A stretch of 50,646 nt of DNA from NCBI GenBank assembly GCA_027307045.1, contig DAHUXR010000019.1, positions 1 to 50,646 on the forward strand, written 5' to 3'. A model generated the notes under the pieces. The model had not been told where the DNA came from. It made no database searches and saw only the letters and a list, made by a program, of their open reading frames with translations. Shown one piece after another: positions 43,819-50,646 of this stretch. Origin of the DNA: Acidobacteriaceae bacterium (GTDB taxonomy: Bacteria > Acidobacteriota > Terriglobia > Terriglobales > Acidobacteriaceae). The first letter of the stretch is position 1; every line of letters starts with the position of its first letter. A program made the translations under genes and the position numbers.

Positions 43819-43855
43819 AGTTTAGAAAAAGGCCACAAGCGAAGGAAGACAAATA

Positions 43856-45226
43856 GTGATTACAGCAACCCAGGCTCCGGAAAAATATCTGGAGATCTTC
43901 GACCAGTTTGGCAGTCGCACGGCCTCCCATCCGCACTGGCTGCAATCGCTGCGGCAGGACGCTTTCGCGCGTTTTTCTGAGACGGGATTTCCCACCACGC
44001 ACGACGAGGACTGGCGGTTTACCAATGTCGCGGCGGTGGCGAGCACGCCTTTTGAACTGGCTGCGTCCGCGACTGTGAGTAGGGAGCAACTGGAGCCGTT
44101 CGGTGCATCGCAATTCGCTTGCTGCCTGGTTTTCGTGAATGGCCTGTTTTCGGGAGAGCTTTCAACCCTCCGGCCGCTGCCTAAGGGTGTGACGGTTGGC
44201 AGCCTGGCAGCCCAGATTAAAAATGATCCAGCCACCCTTGAGCCTCATCTGGGACGATATTTGAACATACCGCGCGATGTTTTTGCCGCACTCAACACCT
44301 CATTGATGGGAGACGGCGTTTATGTGCACGTTCCGCGGGGAGTCGTGGTTGAAATTCCGATCTATGTGCTCTACGTTACTGTTCCCGGCGCCACGCCCAC
44401 GATGAACCATCCGCGCAATCTGATCGTCGCGGAAGAAAACAGCCAGGTCACGGTGGTCGAAGACTACGTTTCGATGGGTGAAGGAATCACATTTTCGAAC
44501 GCTGCTACCGAACTTGTCGCAGGCGACAATGCCAACGTTTCGCATTACATGATCGTGCGCGAAGGCGATCAGGCTTACAACTTTTCCACTCTGCGTATCC
44601 AGCAGGGACGCCATGCCAATGTGGCTACGCATTCACTCCTGCTAAGCGGCGCTCTGGTGCGCAACAACGTGCATCCGGTACTGGCGGGTGAGGGAAGTGA
44701 ATGCTTGATCAATGGCCTGTTCATGGCCAATGGACGCCAGCATATGGACAACTACATGCTGGTGGAGCATGCCAGCCCGCATTGCGATAGCCGACAGTTT
44801 TACAACGGCATCTTAAACGGCCAGTCGCACGGCGTGTTCCACGGGCGCATCATCGTGCATAAGGACGCGCAGAAGACTGACGCCAAGCAGACCAACCGCA
44901 ACCTGTTGCTTTCTGACGACGCGCAGATCGACACCAAGCCACAGCTTGAGATTTACGCCGACGATGTGAAGTGCACGCACGGCGCAACGATCGGCCAGTT
45001 TGACGACAATGCGCTGTTTTACCTGCGGTCGCGCGGACTGGCTGAGGCAGCGGCTCGCCACGTTCTGTTGCTGGCTTTTGCCAATGAGTGTCTGGACCGC
45101 ATGAATTCACCACAACTGCGCGATCACCTGGAAAAGCTGGTGGTAGCCGGAATGCCGGAAGCCGCAACGTTCGCCGGCCCACGCTTGGGCGAAGGCGCGG
45201 AACGGAATTGGGAGGAAGTCGGATGA
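43856..45226 (+). CDS. sufD: Fe-S assembly protein SufD
   Basis: A 456-residue SufB paralogue that completes the SufBC2D scaffold. Its UPF0051 core shows GDGVYVHVPRGVVVEIPIYVLY, GILNGQSHGVFHGRIIVHKDAQKTDAKQTNRNLLLSDDAQIDTKPQLEIYADDVKCTHGATIGQFDD and FYLRSRGL, the last including the conserved functional His. The start is GTG at 43856 with GGAAG upstream. Its stop overlaps sufS by four bases. Confidence 0.94.
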   Translation: MITATQAPEKYLEIFDQFGSRTASHPHWLQSLRQDAFARFSETGFPTTHDEDWRFTNVAAVASTPFELAASATVSREQLEPFGASQFACCLVFVNGLFSGELSTLRPLPKGVTVGSLAAQIKNDPATLEPHLGRYLNIPRDVFAALNTSLMGDGVYVHVPRGVVVEIPIYVLYVTVPGATPTMNHPRNLIVAEENSQVTVVEDYVSMGEGITFSNAATELVAGDNANVSHYMIVREGDQAYNFSTLRIQQGRHANVATHSLLLSGALVRNNVHPVLAGEGSECLINGLFMANGRQHMDNYMLVEHASPHCDSRQFYNGILNGQSHGVFHGRIIVHKDAQKTDAKQTNRNLLLSDDAQIDTKPQLEIYADDVKCTHGATIGQFDDNALFYLRSRGLAEAAARHVLLLAFANECLDRMNSPQLRDHLEKLVVAGMPEAATFAGPRLGEGAERNWEEVG

Positions 45227-46485
45227 GCACCGTCGCCAAATTTCCGGAAAAAATTCACGTCGCCTCAAGCTACGACGTCCGGAAGATTCGCAAGGATTTT
45301 CCCATTCTGCATCAGACCGTCCACGGCAAGCCGCTGGTTTATCTGGACAATGCCGCCACTACGCAGAAGCCTCTGGCAGTAATTGAGGCGATTGAGAACT
45401 ACTACCGGCGCGACAATTCCAATATCCATCGCGGGGTGCACACGCTTTCAGAGCGGGCGACAGAAGCATACGAAAAAGTCCGCGTTGCCGCGCAAAAGTT
45501 CCTGAACGCCGCCGACCACAAAGAGATCATCTTTGTCCGCGGAACCACGGAAGCGATCAACCTTGTCGCACAAACTTACGGTCGCAAGAACGTTGGCAAT
45601 GGCGATGAAGTGCTGATCACGGCCATGGAGCACCATTCCAACATCGTGCCGTGGCAGCTGCTTTGCGACGAGAAGGGTGCTCGTTTACGTGTCGCGCCCA
45701 TCAATGATCGTGGCGAGTTGCAACTTGATGAATTCGAAAAGCTGCTGGGCCCGAAAACGAAGATTGTGGCCGTAGGCCATCTTTCCAATGCTCTAGGAAC
45801 CATCAACCACGTGCGCGACATAGTACGCATGGCACATGCGCGCAACATTCCTGTTTTAGTGGATGGAGCGCAGGCTGCCCCGCGCATGCAGGTTGACGTG
45901 CAGGCCCTGGACTGCGATTTCTATGCGCTTTCCGGCCATAAGATTTATGGTCCCACTGGCATTGGCATTCTTTACGGAAAGACAAAACTGCTGGAAGCCA
46001 TGCCTCCATACCAGGGCGGCGGAGACATGATCGCGTCTGTCACGTTCGACAAGACAGTTTACAACCGGCTGCCCTATAAATTTGAAGCTGGCACGCCGAA
46101 CATTGCTGACACCATCGGCCTGGGAGCGGCCTTTGAATACCTGAACCAACTGGGGCTGGAGCAGATTGAGCAGCATGAAGCCGACCTGCTGGCCTATGCC
46201 ACCAAATCCGTGGAAGCGATTTCCGGCGTGCAGCTAATCGGCACGGCAAAGGAAAAGGCCGGCGTACTCTCTTTTGTAATGGAAGATATTCATCCCCATG
46301 ACATCGGCACGATCCTGGATACTGAAGGCATCGCTGTGCGTACCGGGCATCACTGCGCCCAGCCCGTTATGCAGCGCTTTGGTATTCCCGCAACGGCACG
46401 CGCGTCCTTTGGGCTCTACAACACGCGCGAAGAAGTTGATGCGCTGGTGAAGGGAATTCGCAGGGTGCAAGAGGTGCTCGGATAA
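45223..46485 (+). CDS. sufS: Cysteine desulfurase SufS
   Basis: A 420-residue PLP enzyme that takes sulfur from cysteine as a persulfide. The PLP lysine is Lys240 (ALSGHKIYGPTGIG) and the catalytic cysteine Cys378 lies in RTGHHCAQP with the short loop of class II enzymes. The ATG at 45223 gives the ATGA overlap with sufD; a frame open from 45088 runs inside sufD and is not the start. The stop overlaps sufU (TAATG). Confidence 0.95.
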   Translation: MSTVAKFPEKIHVASSYDVRKIRKDFPILHQTVHGKPLVYLDNAATTQKPLAVIEAIENYYRRDNSNIHRGVHTLSERATEAYEKVRVAAQKFLNAADHKEIIFVRGTTEAINLVAQTYGRKNVGNGDEVLITAMEHHSNIVPWQLLCDEKGARLRVAPINDRGELQLDEFEKLLGPKTKIVAVGHLSNALGTINHVRDIVRMAHARNIPVLVDGAQAAPRMQVDVQALDCDFYALSGHKIYGPTGIGILYGKTKLLEAMPPYQGGGDMIASVTFDKTVYNRLPYKFEAGTPNIADTIGLGAAFEYLNQLGLEQIEQHEADLLAYATKSVEAISGVQLIGTAKEKAGVLSFVMEDIHPHDIGTILDTEGIAVRTGHHCAQPVMQRFGIPATARASFGLYNTREEVDALVKGIRRVQEVLG

Positions 46486-46928
46486 TGTCAGAGCTGCGCG
46501 AGCTTTATCAGGAAGTGATACTGGAGCACAGCAAGAAGCCCAAGAACTTCCGCGCGATTGAGACCGCAAACCACAAGGCTGAGGGATTTAACCCGCTGTG
46601 TGGCGATCATTTCACGATCTATGTCGATGTGAAAGACGGCGCGATCAATGACATTGGTTTCCAGGGCAGCGGCTGCGCCATCTCGAAAGCCTCGGCTTCC
46701 ATGATGACGCAGATGCTGAAAGGCAAGACAGAGACTGAGGCTGAGGGAATTTTCACCAGGTTTCATGACCTTGTGACTGGTCATGCGGGCGACGGTCAGG
46801 ATCTTGGAAAACTGGCGGTGTTTGCCGGCGTTTCAGAGTTTCCTCTGCGGGTAAAGTGCGCGACGCTGGCGTGGCATGCGATGCGGGCGGCACTTAACGG
46901 CGATCAGGAAGCCGTCTCAACCGAGTAG
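46485..46928 (+). CDS. sufU: SufU sulfur-transfer/scaffold protein
   Basis: A 147-residue IscU-like protein of the SufU type. Metal ligands are Cys39 and Asp41 (NPLCGD), Cys64 (GSGCAIS) and Cys125 (RVKCATLAW), with the SufU-specific insertion before the last cysteine. It accepts persulfide from SufS and passes it to SufB, as in Gram-positive-type SUF systems. The start codon shares a base with the sufS stop. Confidence 0.93.
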   Translation: MSELRELYQEVILEHSKKPKNFRAIETANHKAEGFNPLCGDHFTIYVDVKDGAINDIGFQGSGCAISKASASMMTQMLKGKTETEAEGIFTRFHDLVTGHAGDGQDLGKLAVFAGVSEFPLRVKCATLAWHAMRAALNGDQEAVSTE

Positions 46929-46931
46929 ATC

Positions 46932-47495
46932 ATGGCATCCAACGAACAAATCGAGCTGTCGCGTGAAGTTGACACCACGCAGATTCCCAGCGGGATACCC
47001 CATCGTCTTTCTGCCGGGACCAAGGTGCGGCTGATGCAATCGCTTGGCGGCAGTTACACGGTAATGACCGACATTGGGTACATGGTCCGGGTAGATGCCA
47101 AAGATGCGGACGCTCTGGGGCTCACGCCCACAGCGGTGGCCGACGAAGCCACGCAAGAGTTCAGCGAAAAGCTGGTGTGGGACAAACTGCGGACTGTCTA
47201 TGATCCGGAGATCCCAGTCAACGTGGTGGATCTCGGGCTAATTTACGATTGCCATATCGCCCCGGTGGCGGAAGGCAACAAGATTGACATCAAGATGACG
47301 ATGACCGCTCCGGGCTGCGGAATGGCGGACGTTCTCAAGTCGGATATCCAGCGCAAAATTTCAGACTTGCCTACGGTGAAGGAACTGAATGTTGAGGTGG
47401 TGTTTGAGCCGCCGTGGCATCCCGGCAAAATGAGCGAAGCGGCAAAGCTCCAGTTGGGCCTTGACCTGGACAGTTCGCCCTTCCCAATGCATTGA
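46932..47495 (+). CDS. sufT: Fe-S maturation protein SufT (DUF59/MIP18-like)
   Basis: The 187-residue protein has an N-terminal extension (about 1-75) with TKVRLMQSLGGSYTVMTDIGYMVRV, then the DUF59 domain: LRTVYDPEIPVNVVDLGLIYD, MTMTAPGCGMADVL with the conserved Cys, and VEVVFEPPWHPGKMSEAAKLQLGL. This two-part layout is that of SufT proteins, which help to mature Fe-S clients. It is the last gene of the suf operon, three bases after sufU. Confidence 0.92.
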   Translation: MASNEQIELSREVDTTQIPSGIPHRLSAGTKVRLMQSLGGSYTVMTDIGYMVRVDAKDADALGLTPTAVADEATQEFSEKLVWDKLRTVYDPEIPVNVVDLGLIYDCHIAPVAEGNKIDIKMTMTAPGCGMADVLKSDIQRKISDLPTVKELNVEVVFEPPWHPGKMSEAAKLQLGLDLDSSPFPMH

Positions 47496-47512
47496 AGTAG
47501 CGGGAGAACGTG

Positions 47513-47725
47513 CTATTTCCCCACTCGCCCCCCGCTCTCTTTCCCTGCTTGAACCAACTCCATAGCTGGGTCTAACAGAAGTTTGATGAATTTCGAAAAA
47601 TCATACTTTCCGGGTTTAAGACCCGTGCATTGCGAAATTCGAAAAGCGCGACCGCTACCAATATAGTGGCTTTCTGCGACAAGAAAAATATAACCAATCT
47701 CACCGAATAGCCTCAACTCTGCCAC
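47513..47725 (-). CDS. Possible small hypothetical protein (uncertain start)
   Basis: A minus-strand frame reads like a real protein (FGEIGYIFLVAESHYIGSG, then AFRISQCTGLKPGKYDFSKF and LLLDPAMELVQ). The first usable start is a GTG at 47725 without a ribosome site. The protein-like reading continues upstream (SLFRVSNKNVAELR) to a TGA at 47779 with no ATG/GTG/TTG. It may be a 5'-truncated gene. No family is recognised. Confidence 0.35.
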   Translation of the reverse strand: MAELRLFGEIGYIFLVAESHYIGSGRAFRISQCTGLKPGKYDFSKFIKLLLDPAMELVQAGKESGGRVGK

Positions 47726-47964
47726 ATTTTTGTTAGAAACTCTAAAAAGCGATCGGCTATCGAGCGCATTATGGCATCATTTTTAGATTATAGCTAAAGT
47801 CTTGCTAATCATGCGTTTAGTCGCAATTCAGGCACCGTCAGCAGGTCTCATTTTCAGCTCAATTAAGCTTGGATTATTGCCCATGATTACCTTGGTGCTA
47901 TAGTCGCCGCAGTCGCCGAATTTAGGCGATCGGCGCTTTTCCATGGACGTCGCGACAAAGCCTT
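47726..47964. other. Intergenic region before the small membrane protein
   Basis: An AT-rich stretch with no clear gene. A TCGCC/GGCGA dyad near 47914-47930, followed by CGGCGCTTTT, could be a terminator-like or leader hairpin ahead of the gene at 47965. Confidence 0.3.
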
Positions 47965-48267
47965 ATGCAACGCAACATGCCCAAAATCGTGCTCCTGCTC
48001 ATCGTGCTGATGGCGGTATTTTCGCCATTCATGCAGCTTGATAGCTGGGACAACTTTCCCGTGGCCACCGGCGACATGGAAACGCACCTGATATCGGTGC
48101 TGTTTGAGACGGGAATGTTTTTTGTGTTTGCCGGGATACTTAAGCTTTTCCCCGAACTTCTTTGCACGAATGTCCAGCCACCCAGCATGATTTCCTCTGG
48201 TTTCACCCGTGATGTGGCTCCGCTGCAGTCAGCCTTTTCCTGTTTGGCCGTTCCTCTCCGTATTTGA
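47965..48267 (+). CDS. Small hypothetical membrane protein
   Basis: A 100-residue protein with an N-terminal hydrophobic helix (IVLLLIVLMAVFSPFM, about 8-23), a short polar segment LDSWDNFPVATGDMETH, and a second hydrophobic segment VLFETGMFFVFAGILKLFPELL (about 45-66). The Asp/Trp-rich loop probably faces the periplasm. I do not recognise a family. No good ribosome site is seen before the ATG. Confidence 0.55.
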   Translation: MQRNMPKIVLLLIVLMAVFSPFMQLDSWDNFPVATGDMETHLISVLFETGMFFVFAGILKLFPELLCTNVQPPSMISSGFTRDVAPLQSAFSCLAVPLRI

Positions 48268-48421
48268 TTGTTTCCATTCCCGAAGTGTGTCCGTAGCTCA
48301 GAGTTTCCTTTACTAGTGAACTCAGAAGCGTGTTTCCTTCGCGGGCACAGATGTGGCCTGGAGTGCGTCAGTTTGCTCCTGCCTTGCAATGGAACATTGA
48401 AATCAAAGACAGGAAATGGAA

Positions 48422-49096
48422 ATGAAACCCTTAGAAGCGTATACATCCACGACGGCTGCCGCCGCGGTTATTGCAGGCCAGCCGCCACTCCTTCATGAAA
48501 ATGACATTGAGCAGTGTTTTTGCAACGATGGCGCCGAAACAAGCGAAGACGAATGGCTCGTGCAGGGCTGCATTCAGGGCGATCCTAAAGCGTGGGAAGA
48601 CCTCATTGATAAATACAAGCGCCTGATCTACTCAATCCCGATCAAGTACGGCGCCTCATCCGCCGATGCCGCGGACGTGTTTCAATCGGTATGTATTGAA
48701 GTAATGAACTGCCTGCCGCAATTGAAAAACGTGCAATCGCTGCGCTCATGGCTGATCACGGTCACGATCCGGCAATCGTACCGCTGGAAGAAAAAGCAGT
48801 CCAGCCACATTGAGTTGGACGCCATGGAGCCGGACGTTGCCGAAGGGCTGGCTTCCACACCTCCGGTAGAGACTCTTTTTCAACTGGAAGAAGAGCAGAT
48901 CGTACGGGATGTGGTGGCCAAACTGGAACCACGCCACCGGGAATTGGTGCGGCTGCTTTTCTTTGAACAGCCGCCGTTGCCATATGCTGAAGTGGCGCGG
49001 CGCATGGGACTTGCTACGGGATCCATTGGGTTCATCCGCGGGCGCTGCCTGGAGAAACTGCGCAAGGCCCTGGTGGAGTACGGTTTCAACGGATAG
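48422..49096 (+). CDS. ECF-type RNA polymerase sigma factor
   Basis: A protein of about 224 residues. The sigma-2 region is WLVQGCIQGDPKAWEDLIDKYKRLIYSIPIKYG...ADVFQSVCIEVMNCLPQ, with RSWLITVTIRQSYRWKKKQ as the DNA-melting end. Sigma-4 is LEPRHRELVRLLFFEQPPLPYAEVARRMGLATGSIGFIRGRCLEKLRKAL. A Ser/Thr/Ala-rich N-terminal extension of about 40 residues precedes it. The ATG at 48422 is preferred because AGGA lies seven bases before it; an ATG at 48416 is too close. No anti-sigma gene is adjacent, and a strong terminator follows. Confidence 0.9.
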   Translation: MKPLEAYTSTTAAAAVIAGQPPLLHENDIEQCFCNDGAETSEDEWLVQGCIQGDPKAWEDLIDKYKRLIYSIPIKYGASSADAADVFQSVCIEVMNCLPQLKNVQSLRSWLITVTIRQSYRWKKKQSSHIELDAMEPDVAEGLASTPPVETLFQLEEEQIVRDVVAKLEPRHRELVRLLFFEQPPLPYAEVARRMGLATGSIGFIRGRCLEKLRKALVEYGFNG

Positions 49097-49111
49097 TGAA
49101 GTGAGTGGGAT

Positions 49112-49151
49112 GCGCAACCGCCTTTGAGGCTGTTGCGCGTTTCATTCTTTT
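49112..49151 (+). terminator. Intrinsic terminator of the ECF sigma gene
   Basis: A 12-bp stem (GCGCAACCGCCT with AGGCTGTTGCGC, one mismatch) with a three-base loop at 49112-49138, followed by GTTTCATTCTTTT. It lies 16 bases after the sigma-factor stop. Confidence 0.85.
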
Positions 49152-49256
49152 AAATCAAATCTGGAAATTCAAGGCGGACTTAGCTCTCGCGCAGCAAACC
49201 CTCAGTTTGTTGCCGCAATGAGGGGCCAGTCATCGGCCGCAGCACAAAAGGCAGTG

Positions 49257-49538
49257 TTAGAACGCGCTTGCCTTGAGGCCACGAGGCGCTGTTTTAGATA
49301 TTTCGGTTGCGTCAACGGCAAGATTGTCGATGCAAAACAAATCGTCCGCGTGAGGGAAGACAACACCGTTGGCAGAGTTTGTCCGGTAAATGTCCAGCAC
49401 GACGTTCAGTTGAAGAATTTCCTGTTCCAGGCCCAGAGGGATCCCGTTTCTTTTGGCATCGGCCATTGCAGCTTTTAAATAAGTGATGTCCTTCTCTATT
49501 GCTGCTGCAGCTTCTAACCACTTCTGATTGTCATCCAT
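49257..49538 (-). CDS. Small hypothetical protein
   Basis: A 93-residue, mainly helical, acidic protein (MDDNQKWLEAAAAIEKDITYLKAAMADAKRNGI, then LEQEILQLNVVLDIYRTN and VVFPHADDLFCIDNLAVDA). GGAG and AAGGG lie before the ATG. It has no signal peptide or known domain, so it is probably cytoplasmic. It is convergent with the sigma-factor gene across the terminator. Confidence 0.6.
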   Translation of the reverse strand: MDDNQKWLEAAAAIEKDITYLKAAMADAKRNGIPLGLEQEILQLNVVLDIYRTNSANGVVFPHADDLFCIDNLAVDATEISKTAPRGLKASAF

Positions 49539-49846
49539 GGTACCCTTGTCTCCAAACCAGTGAATTAGTTACTCAACGCCATTTCAACAAGTACACAGCC
49601 ATTTCAACAGTACGGCGATTGGGCTTCCTTCCCGGCAAGGTAAACAAGCCACCTGTTTTCAATTACTTAAAGCAGTTAATTCTTAAGTTGCTACCTATAA
49701 GAGTAGAAACCGCCCCGGAAAATATAGACTGTGCAAGTTTTGGATTAGTAACTAAATAGATCGCCCTTCCGGGAGAAAATTGCGGACTTCTTTGGGGCCT
49801 GTTCTATTTTGGACCTGCTCCGGATTCTGTATCGACTCAAAGCGAG
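49539..49846. other. Intergenic region with a 20-bp-period direct repeat
   Basis: There is no gene in about 300 bases. GCCATTTCAACA occurs at 49578-49589 and 49598-49609, exactly 20 bases apart, 40-70 bases upstream of the minus-strand gene at 49538. A small ACTC/GAGT hairpin lies near the RNase gene stop. Confidence 0.5.
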
Positions 49847-50646
49847 TTAAGCGGCGACGAAATCAATGTATCCGCGCTGAGGATCGGCGCTGATCAGCTT
49901 AACGCGCAGCTTGTCTCCTACATCTTTCCCCTGGCCGTGGACAAGCAGGCCTTCCACATGGGGTTGGAGTACCCGCACAAAAGTTCCTTTGGGCGTTGCG
50001 CCGGTCACGATGGCGTCAAACACCTGGCCGATGCGGCTGCTCATGCTCACGGCGGCGATTCGTTTCGACATTCCGCGCTCAACTTTTCGCGCCGCGTCTT
50101 CTTTTACCGTGCAGTTGGTCGCGATGGCGGAAAGCTCGTTATCGGCGTATGGGCTTTTTTGCCTGCCCAGTACGGACTTGATCAGCCTTTGCGTGACGAT
50201 ATCGGCATAGCGGCGGTTGGGAGCGGTGGAGTGCGTGTAATCCTGCACGGCCAAACCAAAGTGTCCGGGAGAAGGCTGTCCGGGGCGCTCCAGAACGTAT
50301 TCGCCGGGGCCCATCAGCTTCAATACGGCCAGCGAGACATCGGCGTAATGCTCGGGATCGGCTTGCTTGCGCAGCAGCAGGAATCGCTTGAGCGCTCCCG
50401 AATCGGGCGTCGCGGGCAGGTGTCCCCCGTGCTGCGATGCCAGTTCCACGATGCGCGGCCAGCGCTCGGGGTCTTTCACTACGCGGCGGATGGAAGAAAC
50501 ACCGGCGGCCAGCAGCGTCTGCGCCATCACTTCGTTGGCGCCGATCATGAAGTCTTCAATCAGATGCGCGGCGCGATTCGATTCGCGAACCGTGATGTCG
50601 CGCACTTTGCCGTCGGTGATGACAGGCTGTAACTCCTGGCGGTCGA
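49847..50646 (-). CDS. Ribonuclease R/II (RNB exoribonuclease), 5' part outside the window
   Basis: The frame is open to the right edge (DRQELQPVITDGKVRDITVR...), so this is the C-terminal 265 or so residues. They hold the end of the RNB catalytic domain (ESNRAAHLIEDFMIGANEVMA, HFGLAVQDYTHSTAPNRRYADIVTQRL with the conserved Arg-Arg-Tyr-x-Asp) and a C-terminal S1-like domain (GQVFDAIVTGATPKGTFVRVLQPHVEGLLV). It degrades RNA 3' to 5' in the cytoplasm. Whether it is RNase R or an RNase II-like homologue cannot be decided without the N-terminus. Confidence 0.88.
   Translation of the reverse strand, partial: DRQELQPVITDGKVRDITVRESNRAAHLIEDFMIGANEVMAQTLLAAGVSSIRRVVKDPERWPRIVELASQHGGHLPATPDSGALKRFLLLRKQADPEHYADVSLAVLKLMGPGEYVLERPGQPSPGHFGLAVQDYTHSTAPNRRYADIVTQRLIKSVLGRQKSPYADNELSAIATNCTVKEDAARKVERGMSKRIAAVSMSSRIGQVFDAIVTGATPKGTFVRVLQPHVEGLLVHGQGKDVGDKLRVKLISADPQRGYIDFVAA

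Noticed and set aside
42756-43838. 360-codon minus-strand open frame
   Set aside because: It is antisense to sufB and sufC, which are unmistakable; the frame is a by-product of their codon use.
1-50646. tRNA, rRNA, CRISPR array or complete insertion sequence
   Set aside because: None was recognised on either strand; the only mobile-element trace is the IS481 scar near 23 kb.

Overview
The window is a chromosomal segment of a Gram-negative bacterium. A MarR-free tripartite RND efflux operon with a TolC-type outer-membrane component shows the outer membrane. The Rrf2-sufBCDSUT operon, the small Cys4 protein, the PGPGW-type membrane protein and the general gene style suggest Acidobacteriota (Terriglobia-like). 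That assignment is inference; no rRNA or marker phylogeny is available here.

Layout. (1) 1-1161 is mostly decayed DNA: the last codons of a gene entering from the left, an inverted repeat, a doubly broken small gene and a terminator. (2) 1162-29907 is a large exopolysaccharide/O-antigen-type locus. It holds ugd, a Wzz-type chain-length protein, a polyprenyl-phosphate sugar-1-phosphate transferase, gmd, a Wzx-type flippase, a second MurJ-superfamily flippase, an O-antigen-polymerase-like protein, six GT4-type glycosyltransferases, a WecG/TagA/CpsF transferase, an asparagine-synthetase-like amidotransferase, two sugar epimerase/dehydratases, rmlD and four SAM methyltransferases. A secreted beta-helix protein, a frameshifted duplicate of a methyltransferase and a truncated IS481-type element are embedded in it. 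Several genes sit singly on the minus strand (9047, 12864, 14143, 26053), which suggests a mosaic history. (3) 29979-32290 carries a PLP ammonia-lyase, a cytochrome c and small proteins around a divergent promoter with two CRP/FNR-like sites. (4) 32376-39207 is a four-gene minus-strand RND efflux operon. (5) 39421-40855 has an SDR oxidoreductase divergent from a VapBC toxin-antitoxin pair; VapC lacks one expected catalytic Asp. (6) 40993-47495 is the SUF Fe-S assembly operon, with a predicted autoregulated promoter. (7) 47496-50646 contains small hypothetical genes, an ECF sigma factor with a clear terminator, and the 3' part of an RNase R/II gene leaving the window.

How the genes work together. 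In the polysaccharide locus, the sugar transferase would start a glycan on undecaprenyl phosphate. The glycosyltransferases would extend it with GDP-mannose-derived deoxysugar, rhamnose-type sugar and uronic acid (from Ugd). Flippase, polymerase and Wzz would export it and set its length. No Wza exporter, Wzc kinase, phosphatase or RmlA/B/C is present, so the pathway must be completed elsewhere. The SUF genes form one self-contained assembly line: SufS/SufU supply sulfur, SufBCD is the scaffold, SufT is a maturation factor and the Rrf2 protein is the likely sensor.

The most informative observations are the paired operator at the suf promoter, the VapC Asp-to-Gly change, the MurJ-like flippase without the lipid II arginines, the epimerase with Phe in place of the catalytic Tyr, the broken methyltransferase duplicate and the IS481 scar. 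I did not find a convincing wholly new multi-gene system.
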